From Dipylidium caninum (Eukaryota; Platyhelminthes; Cestoda; Cyclophyllidea; Dipylidiidae), in assembly GCA_017562135.1 (NCBI GenBank), contig QEYB01001217.1:682001-746000 (forward strand): a stretch of 64,000 bases of DNA. The letters run 5' to 3'. Made by a program: the position numbers and the translations under genes. The first letter of the stretch is position 1; each line of letters opens with the position of its first letter. Below are positions 11,766 to 24,756 of this stretch, in pieces. The notes beneath the pieces were generated by a model that had not been told where the DNA came from, ran no database searches, and saw nothing but the letters and a program-made list of their open reading frames with translations.

Positions 11766-12321
11766 CTAGACAATGCTGTCATCGCCATTGAGCATAACTT
11801 TCTCCCCATTCCCACCACCGCCGCCGCCGCCGATACCGCCGGGATTTCGAGATGCCGCAGGGGCAGTGATAAATCCAATTTCGGGATGGTGATGCCTCAA
11901 ACTCGGTGCTTGAGGATGGCCCAAGTAGTTGGGTATTGGTTCGATGTATTTCAACTCCTCTGCCGCCATCACGTCCTGTGAGCGCTTATGTCGGTAGATG
12001 TGCCACAATTCACAGGCTAAATCACCTGCCATCATGTCGCCCACATTCATTGAGATGAGACGAATGAGGAAAATCCCATCTGGTCGTAAAAAGTTCTCGA
12101 CAAACTTCTTCGAGGTGCTCCGATCGGTATCCTTCATGACACACATGATTTTCAAGTAGCGACGGATAAATTTGAGCCGGTATCGGGCGAATCCCATGCG
12201 GAGGAACCAGTTGAGGAAACTGATGAGAGTGATGATGCCCAGAGCGCAATGCCAGAACCAGAGAAAAATGAAGATCTTCTCCAAAAACATATTTAATGGA
12301 AGAACACATTGAATTGTGTAC
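11766..12321 (-). CDS. Innexin A, exon 3 (fourth transmembrane helix and C-terminal tail)
   Basis: The exon begins after a TTTTTTTAG acceptor. Its first base completes an ATG codon split with exon 2, giving M-YTIQC. It supplies the last extracellular-loop cysteine (YTIQCVLPLNMF), the fourth membrane helix (EKIFIFLWFWHCALGIITLI), and the conserved cytoplasmic block with KKFVENFLRPDGIFLIRLIS, NVGDM and an LWHIYR motif. These are hallmarks of innexin C-terminal domains. The tail then becomes Pro/His-rich and ends in a Gly7 run before EKVMLNGDDSIV and TAG at 11766-11768. The Gly run is coded by GGC/GGT triplets that also make neighbouring frames look open. Splicing in the 3' UTR is possible, because GAGATG|GTAAGCA lies about 230 bases after the stop. 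Confidence 0.93.
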
Positions 12322-15300
12322 CTAAAAAAAACAAATACAAATCAAAGTTTTCTGAGATGAAAGCACGGACATCCGAGACTGACCATCTCCAAAACCGCCT
12401 AAAGCACAAATTGTAGGCCAATGAATTGACATATTTAAATCGGCTATAACAACTGTGGTCAACCGATAGTAAAACTGGCTTTTAGCATTCACAAATGCAT
12501 TTATAGAAGACTAAGTCGGCATATCTTGGTCGCTTTCATTTCCACCTCCCAATTCATAACTAATACAGTACTTCTCCGTCGAGATCTGTTCGACTTGACA
12601 GCTCGGACAGCGTGCATCTGTCCGATGTGATTAACCCCTCGAAGAGGTGGATGAAGCAAGCAGGAGGGAAGCAAATCCACCGTCCAACAGGAGTGCTTCG
12701 CCTCTCTCCTCCCGCTGGGGATCCTTCAGTCATAAACGTCCTTCCAGTGGAGCCGCCAGTCTTTTAAATGTGCACGTCTGCCAGCAGCTTCGCCATTTGC
12801 TTCCTCGGTAATTTTCCCCGGAATGCGGACAAACCGCCAGTGCATTTAACGTATGGGCTTTCTACTACCTCCTAATCGCCGAAACAAATAAACCTCATTT
12901 TCTCAGAGCACATTTTTCTTGTCAAATTTATTCATTTCGTCAACTTTCCTGCACGAACGCGATGTTTACACGCCTCTGCGACACTTTTTTCTCATCTTAC
13001 TTTTTTGCATTCTTTAAACATTTAAACACCCGTCGTATTGCCAAATGAGTTGGGGGGTGGAGGTGAGACTGGGAGTGGGGGGCTTTGGATAAACCTGTTG
13101 TTTGCGAGACGCCTTCAAAATCACCGCGATGCCATTTTCGATGGATTTAAGGGTAATTGCATCCGCTAATTAAAACGAGATTTTCCTTTTAGTAGGGAGC
13201 GCAAAATAGTAGGAAGAAGGGAGGAATTGTAGCCGTGGCCACTTCACTTCTCCCACCACGGAGGCAATGCTGGAGGACAGTGAAGAAGTATGGCTCGGGT
13301 GTATGGGAAGTCGTGGGGTGTAGGCAGTTTTATTTTCAACAAACCAAACGATCGTCTTAGGAGGAAATTCCAATCACCGGAAGTCTTGGGAGTCACTCTG
13401 AATAAAGGCAATAATTCTTGTTTAGAGCGAGGAAATTGCCAAAGAGATAAACTTGAGGGGATTGATTTTTGCAGCAAAAAAAGATGCCATTTAAGAACAG
13501 AAGGTAGCTGTTTTGTTCTGTTATTTTGTCAATGTTATGTACATGAGCAGACCCAATTGAAAGGACGGAATTATGGCCATGTTAATCAGTAGTCTGATCT
13601 ACTCAAAGAATTTATGCATTTGTACTCGGGTTTGCTCCAGTAACAGAGAGCATTGTGAATAGAAAGGGGGTATTAAAAGAACTCGTTGGGGCTTTTTTGA
13701 ATAGAAGTACAAAAAGTTTGATCAAACTCGCAGCGCCAAATACTGGTGCCTGGTGGAGAAGGGGGGAGGCGACGCGGAGTCACGACAACCGCCGTTCCAA
13801 CTTTCAGTCGACCTCGTGCTTACCCTGGCATCCTCCAGCCGATGCTACTGATGGACAAGAAAATGAGGGTGAGGGAAGTTGAAGACCCACAAAGGCAAGA
13901 GGTGAGTCGGAGGAGGTGCCTTGGTCGTCCTCTTCATAATCTCCCTGAACAGGGCAGAGTACGGTTGCTTGGAGAGCACTGAGTATGGAAAAGTGCGCGT
14001 CTTTAGGGCGCCCGGCTCGTTGGCCAGCCTCACATGCAGGAGAGGCGTGTTCTCCTCACCACGCGGCTGACATGACAGCCTACCATGTCACCGACTGTTG
14101 GCTCCATTAGGTCCAACTCAAGTGCTGCACGAGCCCATGAAAATAGCGGAGGGCGATGAGGGAGGGGGGAGGATGGTTGGCGATTTCATGTTACATGGGA
14201 AAACAGGAGGGGAGCGGGGCGAATGGAGTGCTTTGGGATTTACATCCCCCCCTGTGCTCCGATGAAAGGCACTTTCGTCATTCCATCAACGCAGAATGGG
14301 CAATGAGTGATGGGACACCTCCAAAATAGAATGCTTTGAAAATAAGCACAACGCGTGGTTGAAAACTACCCAACACAGAGTTTGTGAGTGTTGACGAGAG
14401 TCAGGTACCACCAGGCAGTAATGGACGTTTGCCTGTTATAGCAACACACACACTTCCCTTCTTCTTCGCCTTATCTAACCAATTTTTCCTTTTATTTCGG
14501 GCCAAGGGACTTAGGGAAGCACAGGAACTGGCAGTGCAAATGACCGTACACAGCCAGAGGACGATGAGCGGGAAAAGTCTGCCAGAGACGCAGGAAGTTT
14601 TTTGTCCTTGTGAAACAATACATACCACGTCTGTCACTTTTAAGGGAGGAAAAAAAATTAAATTTGTTGGAGCAAATAAATTGTACTGAAGTGAAATTTC
14701 AGTTCGGCTCAGTGAGGTTAAGCGACTTTGTTACTCTTCAACGGACCGCGAAGAGTTGGTAAACAGGGGTGGGAGAAGCATCACGCGTCTGTTGAATATT
14801 TCGGCAAGAGAAGGTTGAGGAGGAAAATTTTCCACATCGTTCTCACTTTTAATTTAAGTATGCACAATCATTTTTTTTTTACCTTACTCCCTGATAGGCG
14901 GTATTTTTTCCCGTGCTGAAAACCACGGTACATCTTTAACTACATTGAAAAATTTAAGTGGGCGGATTAATTAAACCAGATTAAAGAATGAGTACGCAAT
15001 TTCGGTCATGGAAGCTTGTCCAGGGTGCAGAGGACCTGAGCGTTGATGAGGAGGATGCCGGACGTTGGGGGGAGAATTTTTATTCGTCGTCTCTGTTGAC
15101 TAAATATGCTTTACGACGGTTGAAGCTAAACTACCGTTAATGTTAACTACGGCAATTAACTCAAAATCAGCAAAATGTATAATGGATTTGAGGTCTTAAA
15201 AGCATGGGGGAATTTTAACTAAGTTTATTATAGTTGAATCTTATGCCATTGGAAGTTAAAGCCGCATGTTATGCTTCACTCGCAATCGTCGCTGACACTG

Positions 15301-15508
15301 GGCGTAACTCTACCAGCCTCCGGTGGTTAACTCAACTGTGCCGTTTAGCCATGAAGTAGGCGCGTGTACAGAGGAGAGGGCGGAAAGGCTTTTTTCCCTA
15401 TGGAAAATAGAAATCGCTTCCCATACCCGAGCCATCAGGCCACAGGGGAGAATCTTTGGCCCAAGCGTTGGCGCAGGCCTTATGGGCGCATGACACAGTG
15501 CAGCTTAC
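12322..15508 (-). other. Innexin A intron 2 (3187 bases, phase 2)
   Basis: The donor is CAGAT|GTAAGC and the acceptor TTTTTTTAG|G. The interior is mostly unremarkable, with short chance ORFs on both strands (for example 13290-13592 plus and 14384-14689 plus) that show no domain. No repeat longer than simple homopolymers is evident. Confidence 0.85.
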
Positions 15509-16517
15509 ATCTGATTCTTTCCCAGTTTCTTTGCCTCAAAGTCGCAGAAGGTGACTCGAGGAAAGTTGCCTGAGGTGTGCCAATCACTGCCTTGCAGGAG
15601 ATCAACCAACACGCGAACTCCGTAGAAGGCGGTATTTGTGCCGATAAACTTCTCCATTAGGATTAGCTGGCCAACGATGTTGATAAGGTAGAGACCTTTC
15701 ACGAAAAAGTAAAGTACTACGAGGAAATTTCCACTTCTTCGGCCGCAACAATGATATCCCCTCGAGTTAGACTTTCCACATCGACGGGCCATTTCTGCCC
15801 GCTCGACCGGAGAAGTCATTCCCGCCGCCGGACTGCTTTCCGTAATTGGATTGAGTGGAAGTTTCCTTGACCGTCGTCGTGACGACCTGAGCCTCCAACA
15901 CGAGCCCAAACAGCCGCGTCCATCTCCGCACAAGGAGCTGGTATTCCGCTTATGTCGTCTGACCGGAGGCACCCCCAAGTTTGGTTCTCCATTACTGCGT
16001 TTGTCGCCGCCTCTGCGAGCCTCACCTTCAGCTTTTGTATATCCTGGTGGAGGTATTTCGGTCTCCAAGGGAAAACGCTGTATGCCACGGTAGGGGAAAG
16101 TAGAGGGGGCGGCAGCACAGCCCGCACCGGTGGATATGACACGTTTGTAATCCCGCAAGCGGTAAATACAACCTTCCATATAACGAGCAATGAAACGCAC
16201 ATTCTTGAGGCCGTGTTCAGGGAGGAGGATATTTGAGTCGCTGGCCATTTGCATGATGCGACGCACATTAAAACCGGAATGCGAGTTGAAGAGGCGCCAT
16301 ATGAGACAGGGTAGGTAGAAGAGGAGGGCCTGAATAGCCATGAGGATGGGAGCCCACTGGTAGTAGAGGATGCGGGCGTTCTCGCGATCGGCCATACTTT
16401 GTGGCAGACGCTTTGGTAGGGGCGAAAAGTAGGTGTTCGACACCCAGCAGTAGTTTTCTGCATACTCCTCCCATCCTCGAGTGAACTCCTGGGGAATCCA
16501 GCACTGGATTGGTTTAC
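15509..16517 (-). CDS. Innexin A, exon 2 (extracellular loop 1, TM2, enlarged cytoplasmic loop, TM3, start of loop 2)
   Basis: After a GTGCAG acceptor the exon completes the split Gly of QYVG and reads KPIQCWIPQEF, then EEYAENYCWVSNTYF. This is the innexin first extracellular loop with both conserved cysteines. TM2 follows (LYYQWAPILMAIQALLFYLP). The TM3 block is FLVVLYFFVKGLYLINIVGQ, and loop 2 starts with FPRVTFCDFEAKKLGKN. Between TM2 and TM3, at 15727-16140, lies a 138-codon segment rich in Arg, Ser, Pro and Cys. Innexin B has almost nothing there, and the exon is 123 codons longer than its counterpart. All four extracellular cysteines of the protein are present. The donor is CAGAT|GTAAGC. 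Inserted or not, the frame stays open through the whole exon. Confidence 0.92.
15727..16140 (-). other. Enlarged cytoplasmic-loop segment of innexin A
   Basis: 138 codons between the RLRDYKR block after TM2 and the FLVVLYF start of TM3 have no counterpart of similar size in innexin B. The residues are low in hydrophobics, with an Arg/Ser cluster (RLRSSRRRSRK), CHCC-like cysteines near the end (GYHCCGRRSG) and several SP/TP sites. It would face the cytoplasm and is probably disordered. A second minus frame is also open across it, so a frame change or small unannotated introns cannot be excluded by reading alone. Confidence 0.7.
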
Positions 16518-19500
16518 CTGCACGCATACAAAAATCACAATAAACACAAAACACCCGTAAGAAAAGCATTTAAATCAGGTTAAAATAAAGTTTCTGGACA
16601 GGATGAAAAGGTACCACTTTCAAGTGCCCTTGCATTCTCATGGATGTACATTACAACAATAGGCTTAATTAGCTGGTTTTAAAGATGGTATGCTGCAAAT
16701 CTGATTTCTTATAGCGACATTTCCGAGGTGTCGACTTCATTTCAAGCCCAGAAGAGAGTCCCATGAGCTTGGCGAGAGAGGTGTGAACCTCCTCTTAACT
16801 ATCGCAGGAGTGATTTGCGTTGCACTTCAATAAAAAAACATTCAATAAAAAGTGGAAAGTCCTTAACACTCTTCTCTCGGTGCAATGTCTAGACCGCAGC
16901 CCGTTTGGAAGGTGTCGTTAAAGATGTTCCGCCATCCTTGTACCGTGGTGGAGAAAATGGGCACAGGGTCAGGAATAGGCGGCAGTTGAAGCGACTCATG
17001 AAGACTCAAAATGACGATGTTAGCAGTCACAGTGTCTGTCGCCCAACACGTCCCCCTGTTGAAGGAAATAGTACCCCTCTTCCACTTTAGTCCACGTTAG
17101 AAAGAATTGCCTTTCCACCGAAAAGTTTTACGAAAGACCGGGCACCACCGTCAGGCCCTCCCCTCGTTGAAAACGGCGATCTCCCCGACGAGACTGGTGG
17201 AAATAATGTTTCATTGCACGCATTTATCTCAACAACCTTGTGCTGATGTTCTTTTCCTTCTCTTAGTTACGGTAATTAAATTGGGTAGCAGATTTGCTAA
17301 AAAAAGGCTTGCAAATTCAGCAACCCTTTTTATCCGGTAACAATAAGTTTTTTTCGGCGCAGAATTATTTGCCAGCCATGAGTCACAAAACCAAAACCAG
17401 AGTCGTAAATTTCCCGCGTTTCAGATAAGTTATAAATTTATCTATCTTAGGGAGCGATGTAAAACTCTTTTTTACAATGTAATTTTGGTCTCCCACCAGG
17501 CGGTAGTCGGAGGAGTCGTGAGAAGACCGCTTTTCGGTCTTCTCCACCGCAGTTGCGACAGAGAGTTTTATCAGGCGGTTGCGCAACATGATTTCCTGTG
17601 TAGAGGAAGGACGAGTGGCGCGAAGTCAGCTCAGCAGAAATCCCCAAAACAGATAGGTTTTCCCCGCCCTCGGTCTATCATGCTCTCTTATCTTTGGCAT
17701 ACAAGTCACCGAGCCTATTTTTACTTCTCTGCCTCGGTAATCCAACCACCTGGTCGCCCAACCGCGGCTGATTACACTGAGTTGAGAGGATTTAGGCGTA
17801 TTCAGGTGTAATTTAGGTCAAAATGTACCTTGTCTCGCATTACTTCACTCCAAAATCACCGGAAGCGATTAATAAAAAAACTTCCGTCCCAACTTATCAT
17901 TTCCCCTCCTACACCGTAGAATGTGCTCCGCTGATTTTCATCGTCACCACTAAGTATCACTGACAATATTCTCGTCGTATGACATCTCCTCTCAGTGTGC
18001 CTTCAGTTGTCATGGGAAAAACAAGAGGATCCTGTCAGCGTCCAGCTCTCGCACAATCTAATCATAAAGACGAAATAAGACTCCTTGTAATCCACTCTTT
18101 GGCAATTATTTCCATAGGGCAGATACACCCAACGATAAATAAGCATGAGTATAAAAAGATGCCATTTTGAGGATGATTTTGGTAAAATGCGCATTTTGGC
18201 CAAAAAAGAGAACCCGTCGTAAGATGAAGCTAAGTTTAGGTAATATTTTGGGCAAATGCCCTGACATATTCTAAATAGAACAGAAAATCAACTGGGACAT
18301 AAAGTGGCGGGGCAATTTGAGGGTGGATCATGTGTATGGAAGGAACATTTGTTTTCCCAGCTTGGGAGCCGCTTTAGTGGCCAAAGGCGCGAGTTTGGGT
18401 GGCAGAGACTTGGACGCCGTAAGAGGAGATTGTGGCCACAACCAAGTCCTCCATCCTTAGTAAGAAAAGTTGGTTGGACTCCATGATCAGGCCTTTTATC
18501 CAGCCTTAAGACCCCTTAGGATCTGCTTCCAAATCCACATTTTTGATGGGGGACTCCCCACACCCGGTTGGATTTATACGGACAAAGGCAACTGAATGTC
18601 TGTGTTCACGAAGCACAAGACGGCTTGTTTACATGGCTATCGTGATAGTCATGGAACACGATCATGCGGCTCAGCTTGGGATCTCGATTTAATTTTTCTT
18701 TTGCAAAGCGGGTAAGAGAAGCAGAGAGTAAGTCTGCAGCAATTCTTATTCTCCGTTTCCTCACAAATGTGAGCTCGAGACTGCGTTCCTGCCTACGCGG
18801 GCGTCTAGTGGGCAAACGCGCCGAGGAAATACCCCAAATCCAATGTACTTTACCATAATCCTTACCCGGATCCGGACACATAAATGATCCATAAATACTT
18901 TCCTTAGGATAACCTGTTCCCGGTCGCATGGGGACGGGTAGCGGACGAAGGTTGCCGTTTGGATAGAAATACGACCACCATTTTGTATTGTTTGGCATTT
19001 TATACTGCAGCTGAAATTATTCACGCATAGACATCCAGCATACGTGGCAGCTACAATTTACAGATCGGAGCATTCATAGCTGAGGCAGCCAGCACTTTCG
19101 TCCTTCTCGCAATAAATGGCAGATGCTGCCATCCTCTTGTATAATCACTTTTGCTGGGCGGACTATTTGAACGTCAAACCGCCTGCACCACCCAAAGGAA
19201 CACCTCGCCGCCTTGCAGGGAACGCAAACTTCCCACCATTCACCTCTGGCCTCTTAAACTCAGTCGGCTTCATCAGCCCCGCTGTTTGCAACTTAAATAG
19301 TCGCCTGAAATGACTCTTGAGCCTTCATGCCAAGCTTTGTCGAGTGCGAAGTGTTCACTTTTTGCATTTTTATGCAACACCTAGATTATCTACCAACGCA
19401 TGCACATCGGAATCTGGTACACTTTGGCATTCTACTGATAACAAAAGCCGCAAGTATATGCCATTGGGCTTATAATAAGTAATTCAGAAGACACCAGACG

Positions 19501-22500
19501 AAGTGTGTACCAAGTTGCTAAGTTATTAATTCATATATAGGTTGGATATGTCGAAGAGATTCAACTATTAGATTTACATTAAACGCAGGTGATCAGCGGC
19601 CAGCGAGAGGTTATAAGTTGAACTTTCTCCACCTCCCAAGTTTTCAGAGGGAGTTGATTATTAACTTGGAGGAGGTAGAAGGTATGACAATGGCCCTGTG
19701 GACGATGTTCGAGAGCCATTACATTCACGTAACAGCGTTTTGTGCTTCCAAATGCTCTTTTATTTGATTCAGGAAATCGTTCTTTTCTGAATATGCTTCC
19801 ATCCCCACGACCAACACGCAATGGGGACATCTTAAGAGGGAGACATGAGGAGCATAGCTTTTATGGTCTAACTGGATTGGTTCCTCTCTTGGCCATAGAG
19901 ATTATTTGCTCATTTCTCGGGTCACTCTGAACTTCTTTTGGGCCTTTTAAACAAAGTACGCCGTTGTGAATGAATAGGGGGTGGGGGGCTTTGGCAATCG
20001 CTGCCCTCCGGTCCGTCTTCGGCAATGACACCAAACCTGTTCACATTCTAATGTATGCATGAGGGCCTCACCGGTTGAAAATAGTTCTGATTTGCCTCTT
20101 TTTCGACAAAATCTCGTACAGCCGATCTCGTCACTGATTTTAGCTCAGCCGCAACTCGAGGTGGAGTGAAACCGCAGTTTGAGCTGCAACAAATTGGCCG
20201 AAAAACATTTAGCCCTTCAACTCGTGGTGGCTGAGATTCCCTCGCGACTTTTACCCACCTCTCTTGCGAGGATCTGTTGGACGGACAAACCTAACGTGAC
20301 TATTACTTAGATCGGAATCACATCGGTGACAGTAACCGCCTTGCACAAACTCAGTTCATTCGGATAATTTTTCCATTATTACTTTTTAAGTAGTAGTTGC
20401 CACGGCAACTCTAAGGGGCCTTTCCAATTAACATCCCCAAACCATCACTTTGGGTCACTGAAAATAGTCTACGGTAACATTGCGACCAAGGGGCATACCG
20501 ACTAGGGTCGGCCATGGAGTTCCCATTCGGGTTGCCTACACAAACCTTTTATAGAAGAGAGCTGTCTCTCGTTTAAAGGAAGTCTGAACAGTTTGAGGCG
20601 CGCAAGACAAATCAGAGGAGCGCTAACTGTTTGAGACATGGGCTTCGGCTAAAGTGGAAACACTCAAGTGTGCCTATTCCCTTTTATGATCGCATAACTT
20701 AGTACGGGAGTGATATATTGTTCAGCAGCACAGTTGTGCCTATTCATAATTCATCACACACCCGCGTCCACCTCCGTATGTCCTCTTTTGGCAAAGGCGG
20801 AAGGAAGTGGAACCTGCTCAATATTTCACAACGGGCGCCCAAGGGATCGGAGAGTGGGTGTAGGACACTCCACCCACCCCCCCACCGTCTGGAGTTATAC
20901 TGTCTCGAGGTGGTGTTTTTGTTACGTTTGAGGCTAAAGCCCTCGGTAGCTGTCTGGATGTCTCTTCTTTTTCTTCTTCACATCATGATCTCTTTTGCTC
21001 CCGAAAATCGCCACATTCTTCAAGTACGTGTGTGTAGATGTGTGAGGGGTGAATATCGGCCTAGGTGAAGAGCATGGAATGTGAAACAAGTGGTGGAGAA
21101 AATGACTGAGACATTAATCAGGACGGGGACACCCAAGTAAACAACGGGTGGCCTTAAAGGTCAACGTTCGATAATTTTGACCCACCGCCCCACAGGTGTG
21201 TCCACGTCCCGTCAGCAGAACATGACTTGTCATATTTTATGACTAAGTCCACAACGGCAGGTCGGCCTTGCTGCCACACTGAGTGCGGGTGGAAAAGTAG
21301 TCGTAGACTCCAACTCCACTGCCCGTTGATAAAAGCAGAAGGCGTGACAAAAAAGTCTCCAATCAGGCAAAACTGTCACGCGGAAGCGCAGATCCCATTT
21401 CTTCAGTTTGAGCTCACAAAGACCCATTTTGATGCGGCGTGAATCTCGGAAGGCAATAAATAAGAGGCCAGTGGACGCGTTCGGGACCACAAGAGGCTTA
21501 TAATTAGGAGCGTGCGAGAACTCCTGCCAAATAACAGGGCACACTTTTCCCTCTCTCTTCGTCTACATTTAACGTTGTGGAAATTGCACGATTCACCTGA
21601 GGAGTGTGTAGCACTGACTCAAGACAAATGGATCCAAATGCGTCTTCTAATTAGGTCCACTCAGGGGAGTCCAGAAGAAAAACCGACGCCTTTTGGTCAA
21701 CGCAGCTAACCATTAGAAGGAGAAATTTTGTTTTCCCATAGGAATTACCAAATATTTCGCGTGTTGCCCAGATCTCCTACCCCAGAACAACGCCCTCCAC
21801 TCGCCTCTCTGGTCGAATATGCATTTCTCGGTGATTAGACGGAAAGATTTGACCGCCGGTGTGCTTCGGAGATTCCCAAAAACCAACGCGATTTATGTCG
21901 AGGCTGACCTGGAAAAGGGAGGCCTGAACTTGCTTGACATAGTTTGATACAAGAACTTTTTATAATAAGGGCAAGCTTGGGTTCGTGGTCGAGGAAGCGT
22001 CTTCCTTTCTCCTCCAAAAATGTCAACTCACGCCTTCTTCAGTTCTTTTGTTAGTGTCAGCTCGCCCAGTTTGGTAAATTTTGGGTATTTTTTTGGAATT
22101 TAACATCAACTTATAAAATGTATCTCCATTTTAAGGTGACAGAAATTATGTCTAAGGGAGTGAATAAAGTGTGCATGTAAGAAAGAGGAGACTGCATATC
22201 ATCATCCTAAGGGTTTCCTCTTTCTCACCTTCTACAAAGCTGAAAGGCGAAGGAGAAGTGTGTGTGGAAAGCACTTAAACATAACTAAATTCTTGAGCTG
22301 AGATGACTTTCTGTTGTGCAATTTAAGCTAAAACATTTTCTAGACGGTCTTTTAAAACAGCAGCATTGGTTTTCAGGCAAAAGTCATTCAGGCACTTAGT
22401 CTGTTCCGCCCATAAATTCCATTTTCAATTTTGTTCAGAGCAAACTATGCTGAGTTCTGCAAAATTACGTTACGCGCACTGCGGAACGACTTTTGGCCAA

Positions 22501-22733
22501 ATTATTATTTTTCTTATTATCATTGTTTTGTTTTTCTTTAACTTGCCAAGTTGAAGCGAGGTTTGTGGGGAGACTGAGGCCCGAAGAGGAGGCCAGGCAT
22601 CATGTCGGCGTATGTGAGGTCACCTCGGCAGTATTTTCCAGCTGCGATGCGACTAAATACACCTTTTTTAGCTTTGCACCAGTAGGTCACCGTCAGGTAA
22701 TTTGGAAAATTTCCACTTGTAACCAGGCCGTGG

Positions 22734-22757
22734 CACACACACACACACACACACACA
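22734..22757 (+). repeat. (CA)n microsatellite
   Basis: An uninterrupted dinucleotide tract of 12 CA units lies in innexin A intron 1. It creates spurious THTHTH and VCVCVC ORFs in neighbouring frames. Confidence 0.95.
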
Positions 22758-24646
22758 TCCCCCAACAGGAAGTAAACCCACAAGACACGGTAACAGTTTA
22801 ACTTGGGGCTCAACAGGTTGAAATTAGCGTGGTTTTACACAGCAGATAAACCCGCTAATTTATTTGTTTACCGGTAGGCCGCGCCCACCAACTGTGGCAG
22901 CGGTGGGTTAAATTAGTCCAAACAAGCTTAATTTCCGGTCCCCAAGTTCGGGCATTTCTTTTACACCAGGCCAACTTAAATGCCACCGTGACACTTGATA
23001 ACCACCGGTTCGACTATTTCCCCGGAGTCCAAGCAATGTGTCTATTTTAGGGCAAAGGAGACGTGAATCTGCCTGGCAGATGTGGGCGGGCAAGAAGTCA
23101 GCCGGTTCACCTCAGTCCTCACAACCTCGTGCCCTTAAAAGGCTAGCAGGGACACGGGGAATAGGCGCTATCGTCGGGGGCGGCTCTCAAGTTGGGAACA
23201 ATTGCACCAAAGTGAAAGAGATGATGTGCCTCTCGCAAGCGTGTGCCGGATTTCGAGCGTTCGGTGGCGCGCCACCCACCTGCCGGCCTCCGATCGGGAG
23301 GCTGTGCATTCGGACAGTCCAAGTTGAAGGAATCGCTAGGGGGCGATTTGTGTCAGTGTTTATAACTGCACATTACTAGCCTTTGGTGCCTAATGGAAAG
23401 GCAATGTGGCCAGAGGCCGAACTAAATATCCGTTTAAAGGGAGCAGCTGTGACTGTCTGTTACAGTCTACTCAGAAAAGGTTGGTTATTGTCCTGTCATT
23501 ATTGTACATTTGTCAATTTCTCTTCTCCACCCAAAACATTTTCGTCATAAAAAATTATCGTATTTCACGTGAGCCTATGGCCCTGTACCAAGGCAAGACA
23601 AAGTAACCAGATTTTACACCCTACAGAGTGTATTGCCTCAATCAGACTTCCAATTTAACTCAGAACGGTTTACAATTGAAGAGCAGGTAATTCGTCCTAT
23701 TCCACGTGATATTATATCCCAGGATTTCATTACTCTGTAAGATGTCATGTGCTTTTCCGAGCAGTTAATGGTCTCGAGTTGACGATCTTCTTCTCCCTAA
23801 TTTCCAGTTTTCTCAAACAATGCCTGACAACTTGTGCCTCAGTGTGAAAGAAATAAGGAGAGCCTCAACAACGACATGTCTAGCAAAAGAGGAGAGTGAA
23901 GCTGGAAGCCAGAGGCAGTAACAAACACCTAAATCTTGAAATACTACCCTTCCAAGCGCGAGTTGCTTTCAATGAGACAAGAATTTAATGCCGTGGAGTC
24001 ACCGCCCATTTTTCCTTTCTTAACGCCAAAATGGAATGAACTCCATTGGAAAAAAGGAAATCAGGAATTTCTCCCTAATTTCTCTCTTTTCATGTCGTAG
24101 GCGGTCGGATTCCCGTTTTTAGTAAATTTGTCCTCATCCCACAATTAGGTGAGTACTGACTTTGACCGGTGAACCATCTACTCCGACCACTTTCGATGAA
24201 TGCACGTGGTTCCACTTGGCCAGTAGATCAGCCCAGAATTGTTCCCCCTGCAAATTTATTCATTTTTTGCCATAACATCACTTGTGCACAAGTTTAAATG
24301 GGCCTCAGACTTGTTTCTTCAGCAGTGACGTAAAAGAGACTTTTGTGCACTCCATTTTGGTTATAGGACTGAGAAGTAAAGTGGAGTTTCACATTTACAT
24401 GCATATACGAGAGGAGCGGGCTCAGAAGATCTTCCGTGTTGATGGCAAACTCCGACAATTAGGGCGCATCCACTCTTCTGAGGTAAGTGGGAAGAGAGTG
24501 AAAAGGTATTTTTTCACCCTGTTAATCTCTCCTTCTAACAAAGTGTCTTTTAACATACAACATGATCTAAAAATTTCACTTTCTCCGCTATTAATGACGT
24601 GCGCGACCAGCGTTAATAGACGACCCCAGTCCTAATCCTCCCTTTC

Positions 24647-24672
24647 TACCGAAGTCTAAAGTGACTTCGGTA
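24647..24672. repeat. Perfect 10-bp inverted repeat, 6-base loop
   Basis: TACCGAAGTC and GACTTCGGTA flank TAAAGT. The structure lies inside innexin A intron 1, about 85 bases past the exon 1 donor, where an RNA hairpin could affect the donor region. Confidence 0.85.
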
Positions 24673-24756
24673 TAATTCTGTGTGTCGAGGACAGGGAGAC
24701 ACTTTTTGCAGTACACATTGAAAGTAAGGGAAGAAATGTGTCCTCATGCGACTTAC

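Larger units (their letters stand above)
16518..24756 (-). other. Innexin A intron 1 (8239 bases, phase 1)
   Basis: The donor is ATGTCG|GTAAGT and the acceptor GTGCAG|GT. The intron contains a CA microsatellite at 22734-22757, a perfect inverted repeat close to the donor (24647-24672), and chance ORFs on both strands. The longest is a 130-codon minus frame at 18606-18998 with no family I recognise. No independent gene is supported. Confidence 0.85.

Noticed and set aside
11540..11878. 112-codon minus ORF overlapping the end of innexin A
   Set aside because: It reads through GT/GA repeats in a shifted frame and gives Ser/Thr/His low complexity. The innexin frame ends at 11766.
15816..16547. 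243-codon minus ORF overlapping innexin A exon 2
   Set aside because: It is the second frame of a genuine innexin exon. The innexin motifs before and after the loop are all in the other frame. Kept only as a note on the loop segment.
18606..18998. 130-codon minus ORF inside innexin A intron 1
   Set aside because: The composition is protein-like, but there is no recognisable family, no coherent splice sites and an antisense frame is also open. Left uncalled.
22995..23030. GGTTCGA-like B-box resembling a tRNA
   Set aside because: The bases after GGTTCGA do not fit the B-box consensus, and no A-box or cloverleaf arms can be drawn at the right distance.
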